Shown here in pieces: positions 1 to 10,187 of a DNA stretch of 64,000 nt; positions within the stretch are counted from its first letter, which is position 1; each line of letters begins with the position of its first letter. Both the position numbers and the translations under genes were made by a program. The notes under the pieces were generated by a model. The model made no database searches. It saw only the letters and a list, made by a program, of their open reading frames with translations, and was not told the DNA's origin. Source of the DNA: Mortierella sp. BCC40632 (Eukaryota; Mortierellomycota; Mortierellomycetes; Mortierellales; Mortierellaceae); contig WAEK01000013.1 of NCBI GenBank assembly GCA_011634665.1, positions 1,162,501 to 1,226,500 of the forward strand. The letters run 5' to 3'.

Positions 1-555
1 TACAAACAGACACTGCATCGCTTTTTTTTCCACTCCTCTCGTCCTCATCTGCAGGATAGAGAAATTAAACCAGCGTGCAGTGACAAAGTTGAGGACTGAC
101 TACTTTCCTCTCCAGTCCTCCCTTCTCCGCACATCATAAGCTTCGTTTCTATGCAGCGCTTAATAGACACCGCTGCAATAAGCACAGATGTATTTAACCT
201 CAGCCCAAATGCTTGTTGACACACCTTTTTTTTTTTTTTTGTTCTCTTTTTCTTGTAAACTCAAATAGTCCTTGCTCCTTGCCCAACTCGCCCACCCACC
301 CACTTGCCGTCAACAGTAACAGCAGTCTTTGGGAGTACTACACCATAGCCCCGTCAATTTGAGTCCCTAAAACTTTTTGCCTAAAGCAACTACGACTGAA
401 TCACTCCTGTCCAGTGAATCAAGGGATCAACGCAGTGCGAGGGGGAATCTTATCCCCACCAACGTATACCCCTATTATCACCATAATATTGCTTGGAGTT
501 TTACCTATCCGCCGCCTTTCCCTTCCGGTCTCTTGTCTTTACACTACTAATAACA
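1..555. other. Upstream region of the YANK-like kinase gene
   Basis: No open frame here looks like a protein. It holds T-rich tracts (for example about 16 T near 225-240) and should contain the promoter and 5' leader of the kinase gene that starts at 556. No TATA box or other named site could be assigned. Confidence 0.4.
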
Positions 556-3077
556 ATGGGCGTCGCCTGTTGTAAAGAAGAGGCGATCGATTTCAATGCA
601 GAAAGTAAGGCCTCTCGACCTGACCAACGCTACCTCTTACCGAATTGAAGCCCTACCCATTCGTCATATGTTCATTTCTTAACCATTGCTTATACATTCT
701 TCCTCTCTGGCACACTCTCTCCCTTTCTCTCTCTCTCACTCACTCACTCTCTCTCTCTGGGTGTGCCTAGTTGAGTTGTCTCATTTTCACTTGTTGCGGT
801 CTGTAGGCAAAGGTGCCTTCGGAAAAGTACGAGTTGTTCAACACAAAAAGACTCGCGAGATCTATGCACTGAAATACATCAACAAAGCGAAATGTATTCG
901 GATGAAAGCAGTTGAGAATATCATCCAGGAGCGACGGTTACTTGAAGAAGTAGAGTTTTCCCTCATTTGCAATCTTCGATATGCTTTTCAGGACGACGAA
1001 AACCTGTTTATGGTTCTTGACTTGATGCTTGGCGGCGACCTCCGATTTCACCTTGAGCGTGCAGGACCCATGCGGGAAGACGTTGTGCGTTTCTATGTCG
1101 CAGAGATTGCTCTAGCTCTGGATGCTTTACATTCGCGCCACATCATCCACAGAGATCTAAAGCCCGACAACGTGCTGCTGGACGAGCACGGGCACGCGCA
1201 CTTGACCGACTTTAATATTGCAGTGTACTACCACCCGTCGAAACCACTGCTCTCAGTAGCAGGAAGTATGGCGTACATGGCGCCTGAAGTCCTGCTCAGG
1301 AAAGGTTACTTTGAGTCGGTCGATTGGTGGAGTCTTGGTGTCGTCATGTTTGAGTTGCTCTTCGGGAAGGTACTGTGGTTCTAGAAATACGTTTGTTAGT
1401 TTATCCAGGAGCTCATATTACCACCATGGTCTGACCACAGCTTGACTTTACCTTTATTGTCGTACAGCGCCCGTTTAGAGGAAAAAGTAATGATCTGCTG
1501 ACCAACTCCATCTTGAGAGACCCTTTGCCATTTCCTGATAATGTACATGAAATGGTGAGCGCGCAATGCCTAGATGTGCTTGAAAAGGTAAGAAAAATGT
1601 CGTGTTGATCTTTGATCCATTTGTGATGAAATATATCTTGATCTAATATTTATTCTGGCTTCATTTCTTTTTTTTTTTTTTCTTTTTCTTCTTCTTCTTC
1701 TTTTCTATTTGGGGTAGCTCTGTGAGCGAGATATCAGTAAGCGCCTTGGATGTACACAGGAAGGTCTAGATGCGTTCAAAAAGCACCCATGGTTCGAGGA
1801 CATTGAGTGGGACAAGTTGGTTTCCAAGGAGGCAATACCTCCTTTTGAGCCAGACGTAAGTGTTCCCGTCCGTCTCGTATTCTGGAAACCACTAGGATCC
1901 AGTCATATGATTTTGAAAACCTTACTCATGAGTTTTTTGTATTACCCAAATTTAGTCGAAGCGTGCCAACTTTGACGCGACACATGAACTCGAGGAACTG
2001 CTCATGGAGGATAATCCCCTCAAAGCCAAAAAGCGTGCGCAGACCACCCCTGAGACAGAACTGCCAGTTGAAATGCAGATGATGGAGGACCGATTCCTTG
2101 TCTATGATTTTACAAAGGTGAAAAGATCTCATTCTCTGACGAGGGGGCGAATTCTTCGCTCAGGTACAGATCCAAAGATGACAAGCGGGACCCTGGATGG
2201 CGCTGTTACCAAATCCAATAGTAATGCACGCCACAGCTCCCGGATAGAGTGTCAGCCAATGATGACACCTCCCCCAAAGATCTACCGTCGGCCTGAGAGT
2301 CTGAGCGATCGTGTAGGACAGGACCGCTATAACTCTCATGAGGAGCATATCTCATTAACGGACAATGCTAGCTACAAAAACTATCCGGTGAGTAATCCAT
2401 CCTTGAACGACGTCAAAGACCCTTTCCGTACGAGGAGTGAGTCTACCGAGAAGTCAGGACAACAAAACAAGTCATCGTCTTTTTATTCCCAGGGAGATAT
2501 CCTTCAAAGTGAATCCATTGTTGTTCCACCAGCCTCACTCCCTCGACCACTCCAACCAAAGGATCACACTACAGGGTATTGTGTTGGCGTTCCCCGAAAT
2601 TTTCCAGGTACCCAACCTGTCACTCCCTCTTCGCCTTCGACCTCCGCTTCGTCTTCGGCAACTATGGCAACGATCCAAAGTCCTCTTCATGGAAAGGAAT
2701 TATTCCCAAGTCCAGATTCAGGGACATCCCTATCGAGTTTGGGAGCTGGGCCAGGTCATCCTGGGGTTGGTGAAGGAGCGCCCTTCAATGACTCTGCCAA
2801 TGCGCAGCCATTTCCCGTAGCAACACGACGTGCTGTCCGTGGTCGCGAATCCTCAGGAAGCTTTACTGTGAACTCGATGCCAACAGCGCTTCCTGGGAAT
2901 CCAAGATTATCATCGCTCCAGGGATCCTCTTCTTTTTCACCTGCAGGAACCAACAGACGTCCATTAAATGAACTCGGTGCGCAACATGCCCAATACCAGC
3001 AGCAACTCCAGCTTCAGGCTCCCGGGCGACCTGCAAGTGCGTATTCAGTCCTGCCAGAACATAAAATTAAAAAATAA
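556..3077 (+). CDS. YANK/STK32-type AGC serine/threonine protein kinase
   Basis: Five exons keep phase: 556-604, 771-1369, 1468-1587, 1718-1855 and 1956-3077, giving about 675 residues. The kinase domain starts near residue 21. It has a glycine loop GKGAFGKV (29-36), catalytic Lys51, HRDLKPDN with Asp145, a DFN motif (163-165) in place of DFG, and APE at 187-189. DFN followed by IA, and the phrase LLDEHGH, are typical of the STK32/YANK family, so this is a specific match and not just a generic AGC kinase. The N-terminus begins MGVACC, so Gly2 myristoylation with Cys5/Cys6 palmitoylation is a reasonable inference for membrane attachment. The last exon encodes a tail of about 370 residues, rich in Ser, Pro and Gln and probably disordered, which is much longer than in animal STK32. 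Substrates are unknown. The start was chosen because the 49-nt first exon splices in frame to residues aligning just before the glycine loop. Confidence 0.88.
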
Positions 3078-3508
3078 AAAAAAAAATGCTCCTTCTCAGA
3101 TGTAGGCTCCGAATATATCTTGCATGGGGAAGGGGGTTGAACGGACTTTTTTTTTCATTTTTTGAGCAGAACATTTGGACACAAAAGATTCAGATATCAA
3201 TTCTCTGTTCTTTTTTTGTCAACGACATTCCCAGAAAACAAAGACAGATGGAACAAGAGAAATGTTTCTTTGGAGAGTTTTTATTGTGAACCATCAATAT
3301 AAGCAGGCGTGATTGCTGCAAATAAATGCAGCTCCCAACAGTAATTGATTCATTTAGTTCTGTTTAGACAAGGTGAATAAGTACTTTGGTGTGCCGTACC
3401 GCTATCTCAGATCCTCCTTTATCCTTGGAAAGAGAAAAAGGAAAAAATGAAATGACAAGGAGAGTAGACCATTGCAAATCTAGACACCCGACTCAAACGG
3501 GACCGCGC
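3078..3508. other. Convergent intergenic region, kinase / ribosomal protein gene
   Basis: This stretch lies between the 3' ends of two converging genes. It is AT-rich with poly-A and poly-T tracts right after the kinase stop, and should contain both 3' UTRs and polyadenylation sites. No credible gene was seen. Confidence 0.5.
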
Positions 3509-4224
3509 TTAGTAAAGGCGGACGGGCTTGTTCATCGAGGACTTGATGTACAAAGTCTTGACGTTCTGCCAGTGCTTCTTGAGCAAAGAGACCAAGAAGT
3601 TGACGGACATCATGATGTTGGCGAGGAGCTCATCCTCGGTCATCTCGACGTGACCAACGGCAACACCCAAGCAAAGAACCTTCTTGAGCTGGAACTTGAT
3701 GGTGGCACGGATCTCATCAGCCTTCTCACCGATGTTATCGGAGTGGGTGACGGGGGTGGGGAACTTGCCGGCCTTGTGGAGACCAGGTCCGAGAAGACGG
3801 GGGATCTGCTTGATCAAAGCCTCGGAGGCGATGAAGGCATCGTACTTCTTGGCAAGCTTCTTGATGAGCTTCTTGTTCTTGTTGAGCTTCTTCAAGTCAT
3901 CAACAGACTGGAACTCCATGCCGATCTCCTTGGCCTGGTCGCAGTGAAGGGCATCACCGAGAATGCAGACGGACATCTTGGGGCGGGGGATGTTGGGGAG
4001 ACGGACAGTGCCAGAGAAACGCTTGTCACGGTTGGGATCGTAGTTCTTGAGACCAATCTGGAGCTCGACAGTCTCAACGAAGTTACGCTTCTTCTCCTCG
4101 GACTGCAACTTAACCTGGCGAACGCTCTCGCGGACGGCCGAAACCTGAATTTTGCTGCTGTTAACGTTGTGAATAGACGTTCCATGAAATAAATTCCAAG
4201 TCGGATGGTGTGATACATAAACAT
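3509..4224 (-). CDS. RPL1: 60S ribosomal protein uL1 (L10a)
   Basis: This is a component of the large ribosomal subunit L1 stalk, which binds 23S/28S-type rRNA and helps tRNA leave the E site. The main exon (3509-4157) encodes about 215 residues with the very conserved eukaryotic L10a phrases [65 protein letters not shown] and the C-terminal [18 protein letters not shown]. Family members are about 217 residues, so the main exon is essentially complete. The start exon is uncertain. The best in-phase solution is an 8-nt exon at 4217-4224, after a CT-rich leader, joined over a 59-nt intron (4158-4216). The product would begin M-F-I-S-K-I, whereas relatives usually begin M-S-K. The same frame stays open without a stop up to 4465, but that extension has no ribosomal-protein similarity. 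The gene is divergent from RPC11. Confidence 0.9.
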
Positions 4225-4969
4225 TGTCGAGAAAGGTCAAGGAGACAAAGAGAAGAAAAAAGAGTACGACGGTCAGTAACAAGTCGATACTGTAATAACA
4301 GATACTGATTTCCCGCTGCAAGCGACTAGAGATGCATCCTGTCTGTTGACATGGCGAACAGCGGGGATTGGATTTGCGAGAGTTCAGGGCCTCAATTGAT
4401 GACAAGGCCCTGAATCCAAGAGTTGCCGATTTTAATCCCTGGTGGTGAGTTCGAGATTGATGCATAGGCAGATTCCAGTGTCTCTGGACTAGATCGCCAT
4501 GAGTATTTCAGAGCTGGCTCATTACTCCATCGATCTTCTTTTTTGGAGAGGGGGAGAGGAGGCGGCATAGTATATCAGCGCTTGGTAGGGATGCTGGTTC
4601 CGGGTTCAGCGTTTTTCTAATAACGGTGTTGCTGGATTGTCTGATGGATGCATTGATGGATCGATGGATGGGTTGCTTCCTGGCGCCCAGATGGATGATT
4701 GTCCACCCTCAATAGTTTTCAAGCAAATAAAAAAAAAAAATTCATAGTCCTGCAACATGCCTCATATTGTAGAGATGGCTACTTCAAAAAAGGGAGAGAG
4801 AATAGGTTTTCGGGCGTTTGAAGAATTTATGAGCGGTTGGGACAGAAAATCCTAAGCCGCATTTTTTTTTTTTTTTTTTTTTTTTTGTAAAGCTTCTTTG
4901 CTGAGGACACTCGCCATTGCACAGGGGCTTCATTAGACCAACCTCGACATCAGGTTACGACTCATCACA
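4225..4969. promoter_or_regulatory. Divergent promoter region between RPL1 and RPC11
   Basis: About 745 bp separate the two divergently transcribed genes. The region contains a poly-A run near 4730 and about 25 T at 4862-4886, a common promoter feature in fungi. I could not identify a Homol-D/Homol-E or TATA element, so its role as a shared promoter is inferred from gene arrangement only. Confidence 0.4.
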
Positions 4970-5627
4970 ATGTACTTTTGTCCGACGTGCTCGAACCTCT
5001 TGCTGGTCCAGACTGATGGTGCCCAGCAGCGGTTCTATTGCCAAACCTGCCCCTATATCTATCCAGTCGTCAAAACAGTACGTTCTCTACATGCTTTGAT
5101 ATCGCTTTATTACTAGTGCGGCTCAGGCCTTGACGCCATGTGTTGTTACTGAAGGGTCAAAGAGAACGAACAAAGATGGGTCTACTATCACAATTTCGAG
5201 TTCCTGATCCATAATCAAAACTGCATTCTGACTTCTTACTATTCTTTTGATTATCCAGATTGTCCAACGCAAGACATTGGATCGGAAGCAAGTTGACGAT
5301 GTCCTTGGAGGAGACGAGGCATGGGCGAACGTAGATCAGACTGAAGGTATTTCTCTCAGCTTCATCATTTTCTGCAGTGCAAGGAGTAGTTTTATCTCCA
5401 TAGTCTAGACTTTGTTCTATATACAGATTCAGATCGACTAGAGCTGTATGACATACTAACCCTGCTGGAAATCCTGTCCCAAAAACTATCTCTTTGTAGC
5501 ATCTTGTCCAAGATGTGAGCATCATCGTGCTTACTACATGCAAATTCAGACACGTTCGGCCGATGAACCTATGACTACGTTTTACAAGTGCTGTGAACTC
5601 AAGTGCGGTTGGCAATGGAAAGAATAG
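4970..5627 (+). CDS. RPC11: RNA polymerase III subunit RPC11 (C11, POLR3K)
   Basis: Three exons (4970-5077, 5259-5346, 5500-5627) give 107 residues; the family is about 108-110. C11 is the Pol III subunit needed for RNA cleavage, termination and reinitiation. The N-terminal zinc ribbon begins MYFCPTC and continues with YCQTCPY, as in Rpb9-type ribbons. The C-terminal TFIIS-like zinc ribbon has CPRC, then the diagnostic acidic hairpin QTRSADEPMTTF containing the catalytic Asp-Glu pair, then KCCELKCGWQW. All expected zinc cysteines are present. Both splice junctions keep phase and fall between the ribbon domains, supporting the model. The gene is divergent from RPL1 and followed by a hairpin-rich spacer. 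Confidence 0.95.
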
Positions 5628-6312
5628 AGCGGATTTAATTATTTTTTTACAAAAGAGAACTTTGGTGGCGACCTTGTGTTTCTACTTGTTGTCTTGGGGG
5701 GTTAGGGTTGGAAAGCCCTTCCTACCCTTCTATGAGCATACTGCTATTCTCTGTACAATACAATTTTGCATTAAGCAGGCTGCAATCTTCCTAGTCCATC
5801 TTTCTAGTCCAGTTTATACATTGGTCTAGAGACATAACAATCCTAGGGGTATGTCTTTTTACCCCTGGATAGGTTAAACTATAACGTCAGGTCTCCCTGA
5901 AAGCAGTTCAAGGAAGGCGGCAAAATCCCCTAGCTGTCATTTGTTTGAAAACTGTTCAGGCACTCGGGATGCCGCTGACCGACAAAGTGCCTACTATTAA
6001 AGTAGGCAGCATTCTCACTGCTGGGATGCTGCTATCTGGTCAGGTTCTATGAAGACGAAGCAGTTCCTTAAAATTGGAGTAGAGGAGCATGTTACTACAG
6101 GCGAATTACACACCCAAAAAAAAAAAAAAAAAAAAGTGTGACGTAGAGACGTCCCTCTTTTTTCTCTCTCTCTCCATCATCCTTTTCCACGTTTCGACAA
6201 CCGCAGACATTGCCTCCCCGCCATCTTTCCATCCCTCTCTCCTGATCGCCCTCGCCTTCGCATTTATACCTCATCCCGCTCGGTCACCTCTTACTCACAA
6301 GCACTATCCAAC
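5628..6312. other. Hairpin-rich spacer between RPC11 and the AP-1 beta gene
   Basis: No protein-coding frame is credible. Between about 5845 and 6043 there are several inverted repeats: a 7-bp stem at 5845-5851/5860-5866, a 5-bp stem at 5887-5891/5896-5900, a 7-bp stem with a 5-nt loop at 5989-5995/6001-6007, a 7-bp stem at 6006-6012/6026-6032 (overlapping the previous stem by two bases), and an enclosing 6-bp repeat 5975-5980/6038-6043. A poly-A tract lies near 6117-6135 and the CT-rich leader of the next gene follows. Confidence 0.4.
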
Positions 6313-9300
6313 ATGGAGAAGATGGCTGCTGATTTCATCAGGAACGCGCCCAAGTTCTTTGCCAGCAACAGAAAAGGTGAATGGCTAGACTGTTACCCTC
6401 CCTCCTCCCCTCCCATGTTCTCTGGGCATTCCATCTTGTCTTTTATCCAGTCTTTCTCTCAGCAGTCCCTAACTCTTCTTCTCTTGTCCTGACATCTTGC
6501 TCCTACCATGGATGACATTCTACATTTCCGAACTGACAACCCATCTTGAACTCGTGGTTTCTCAATGACAGGTGAAAATGCCGAGTTGCTAACGGACCTG
6601 AACAGCGAGTATCGCGATAGACGCAAAGACGCGGTGAAGCGTGTTATCGCCAACATGACTGTGGGCAAGGATGTCAGCTCTTTGTTCCCTCATGTCGTCA
6701 AAAACATGCAAACCGAGGACCTCGAGATGGTAAGATAAAAAGTCAAGCGATCACTCTGACGTTCCGCTAGGAAGGAGCAGGCGCTCAAGCTGTCGGGTTT
6801 CGATTGATCCGAGTAAACCAATGATCCTAACAAGCCCACTTGAATCGACAGAAAAAACTTGTATATCTCTACTTGATGAACTACGCCAAGTCAAACCCGG
6901 ACCTAGTCATTCTCGCCGTCAACACCTTCGTAAAGGTAATCCGTCAAAAAGAGACTCACAACTCCAAAGGAAAGTTTGACGTCAGAACCGCTGATGAACG
7001 ATATTCACCGCCTCGATCTTTCCCCCCCCTGCGAATATACCCCTTGTATTGTTGTAATAACATAGGACACAGATCACGTCAACCCACTTATCCGTGCACT
7101 TGCCATCCGTACTATGGGATGCATTCGTGTCGACAAGATTCTGGACCACCTTTGCGAGCCCCTCAGAAAGTGTCTCCAGGATGATAACCCTTATGTCAGG
7201 AAGACCGCAGCCATCTGCGTGGCCAAGCTCTGGGATTTGGATCAGGAGCGTGCGATTGAGAACGGATTTGTTAAGGAGCTTCAGGACATGGTCTCGGATT
7301 CGAACCCAATGGTAAATGGACGAGAATATTTTCTTTTTTCTTTTTTCTTTTTCTTTTTTTTTGGTACTTTTGTCTGGGCCGTTGGTTGAGATAAGGCAAA
7401 GACTTTGCATTCAAGTCTTCGAGTGTCTCTCAAACTCGGTTTCTAGAAACGTTCATGAGTGGTGGAGCCTAAACTGATCGACATTTCTTTCAATTCTCTA
7501 CTAGGTTGTAGCAAACGCTGTGACGGCATTGGCAGAGATGCAGGAGTCCTCAGCAACAAAGGATGTCTTTGTTGTTAACGTGGCGTTCATGAATAAGATG
7601 CTCGCCGCTCTGAACGAATGCACGGAATGGGGACAGATTGCAATTCTCACCTCACTCGCGGATTACAAACCATTGGACTCGAAGGAGGCAGAAAACATTT
7701 GCGAACGCGTTGTCCCTCGCCTGCAGCATGCAAACGGAAGTGTTGTCTTGTCGGCAGTTCGTGTGATTATGATGTATATGCGTTACATCAAGAACGACGA
7801 GTTTATCAGACTTTTGATTAAGAAGATGTCCCCACCACTCGGTAATCACCCGATTTATGTTTCCACTTTGTGGTGGAAGATACCTTTTTCTGTTGAAATG
7901 GACGATTCAAAAGGCTTGAAACGCTAACTTCTAATTTTTCTTTTATCTTGATTGGGGAACCTTATAGTGACGCTTCTTGCATCTGCTCCTGAAGTCCAAT
8001 ATGTCTCTCTCCGCAACATCAACTTGATCCTCCAGAAGCGCCCTGATATCTTGCAAAATGACGTCCGCGTGTTCTTCTGCAAGTATAACGACCCACCCTA
8101 TGTCAAACGTGAGAAGCTTGAGATCATGATCAAACTGTGCAATGAGCGAAACATCGAGCAGATCCTGTCTGAGCTGAAAGAGTATGTTGATGTTCAAGAA
8201 TGCTGCATGTGTCCTACTCCTATCGTGACAACGTTTGGTTACGCCACTGGGACCAACAAATTGAATTGATACCATATTGCCATCATAGATATGCCTCGGA
8301 GGTCGACGTTGATTTTGTCCGCAAAGCAGTTCGTGCGATTGGTCGTTGTGCAATCATGATTGACGAGGCATCGGAGCGGTGCGTCAATGTTCTCCTGGAT
8401 CTCATTAACACCAAGGTGAACTATGTTGTTCAGGAGGCCATCATTGTGATTAAGGTAAGCTGACTCTAAGATCGCCAAAATTTTCCTGGATGCTCCAAAG
8501 ACATGATGTGCTCTGGTCCTCATAGATTACAATATCTTTTTAGGACATCTTCCGCAAATATCCTAGACGTTATGAAGGCATTATTGAGATCCTTTGCCAG
8601 AACTTGGATTCGTTGGACGAACCAGAAGCAAAGGGATCGCTCATTTGGATTGTTGGAGAATACGCAGAGCAGATCGGAAATGCAGAAGAACTCATTGAGG
8701 GATTCTTGGAAACGTTCTTGGAAGAAAACCCACAGGTTCAGCTTCAGCTGTTGACAGCAACCGTGAAGTTGTTTTTGAAGAAGCCATCGCAGACACAAGA
8801 GCTCGTCCACCGAGTCCTTCAATCCGCCACAACAGAGATCGATAATGCAGATACACGCGACCGTGCCTATGTTTATTGGCGCTTATTGTCGACGGATCCT
8901 CGGGCGGCCAAGGCAGTGGTCTTGTCTGAGAAGCCTCCAATTGCCGTGGAAACAAGCACTATTTCTCCAGGATTGTTGGATGAGCTCATCAACAACATCT
9001 CAACACTGGCCTCTGTTTATCACAAGCCGCCAACAGCTTTCATGGGCAACAAGGCATTTAGCGCCGATGCCGTCAAGAAGGCAGCAGCAGCAGAGTAAGT
9101 GCAACCATTCAAGATTGAGCTTCACGATCTATTTTCTTTTCCTTATACTCAGTATTGTGTAACTAATTATATTTTTGTCCTTTGGCTTCTTAGTGCAAGA
9201 GATGAGGAACAGATTATGGGCGATGATATGATCTCACCTACGGCTGCCGTTGGAGCAGCCAAGAATGCAATGGCGGATCTTTTGGATCTCGACTTTGGAA

Positions 9301-9653
9301 ACGACACAACGACAACCAATGTTTCTTCACCTCCAGTCTCGCTTGGTAGCAACGTGATGCAAGCCCAACCCACACAACCATCAGGTCCCAACTACAGCGC
9401 TGACTTGTTTGACTTTTCATCTGACATGTCTGGTTCAAGTGGAAGTGGAGCGTTTGGAGGCATGGGTGGAATGATGCAGCCACAACAGCAACACACAGCC
9501 ATGTCTTCCCCTCCCACATCGACGGCTAACACCACTAACAGCAACAGTTTGTTTGGAGACCTTGGTTCCTTTGGACAGCCAATGCAACCTCAACAACCTC
9601 AACAACAGCAGAAACCATCAGGAGCAATGAATGACTTGTTGGATTTGTTTTAA
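6313..9653 (+). CDS. APL2: AP-1 complex subunit beta (beta-adaptin)
   Basis: Nine exons splice in phase: 6313-6376, 6572-6729, 6852-6935, 7066-7311, 7505-7841, 7968-8181, 8289-8454, 8544-9094 and 9194-9653, giving 759 residues. The product is the large beta subunit of a clathrin adaptor, which forms the core with gamma, mu and sigma subunits on trans-Golgi/endosomal membranes. The trunk (about residues 25-600) is an Armadillo/HEAT solenoid with very conserved stretches such as [65 protein letters not shown] and [19 protein letters not shown]. The C-terminus is a Gln/Ser/Gly-rich hinge with acidic DLLDLDF- and [12 protein letters not shown] clathrin boxes and then stops. The appendage (ear) domain of animal AP-2 beta is absent, which fits fungal AP-1 beta (Apl2); AP-2 beta cannot be fully excluded. 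Exon 6 uses the strong donor at 8182 because it restores the conserved [11 protein letters not shown] phrase. Confidence 0.94.
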
Positions 9654-10187
9654 AGAAACAAAGGAGGTGTGTGGATAAGGCATGCCTTCTCTCTCTCCCT
9701 CTCTCCCTCTTTCTCTCTCTCTCTCTCTTTTGTAGCAAGACCATTATCAGCGGTAATATCAGCCGATAGATGTGGCAGGGGGTATTATACCATCGCCCAG
9801 TCCATTAAACAAAAAAAAAAAAAAAAATGCCATCTTTGCTTTGTTCCTGGAGTGGAGAGGGCTGTTTACTCTTGGAAGGGTTGACGAGAAGAGGGGGGGG
9901 GGAGGCATATGTGATCTGACAATTCGGGGGAATAGCTTAATGATACCTGAATCTAAGCACATTAAATGACTTGAGTCGTCATAAAGGTCTCTTCACTCTT
10001 GTAAAGCAGTGAGTAGATTTCCTATTGCACCCCAATGAAACTTCATCTCGTACTTTTGTTGGACCCAAGAACAGAAACTAATGATCTCAAAGGAAAAAGG
10101 AATGGTGACGGGACATATTGTTTACAAAACATATCTCGAGCAACTCACTCATCATGTTGTTGGCATTTTTTCGCCACTCAAGCTATT
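9654..10187. other. AP-1 beta 3' region and intergenic spacer
   Basis: It holds a CT microsatellite at about 9684-9732, an A tract at about 9810-9826 and a G run at about 9893-9901. The short open frames have no recognisable content. It ends where the duplicated segment begins. Confidence 0.4.

Noticed and set aside
4158..4465. N-terminal extension of the uL1 frame to 4465
   Set aside because: No ribosomal protein similarity before [12 protein letters not shown], and relatives start right there. The extra 100 residues are intron or leader.
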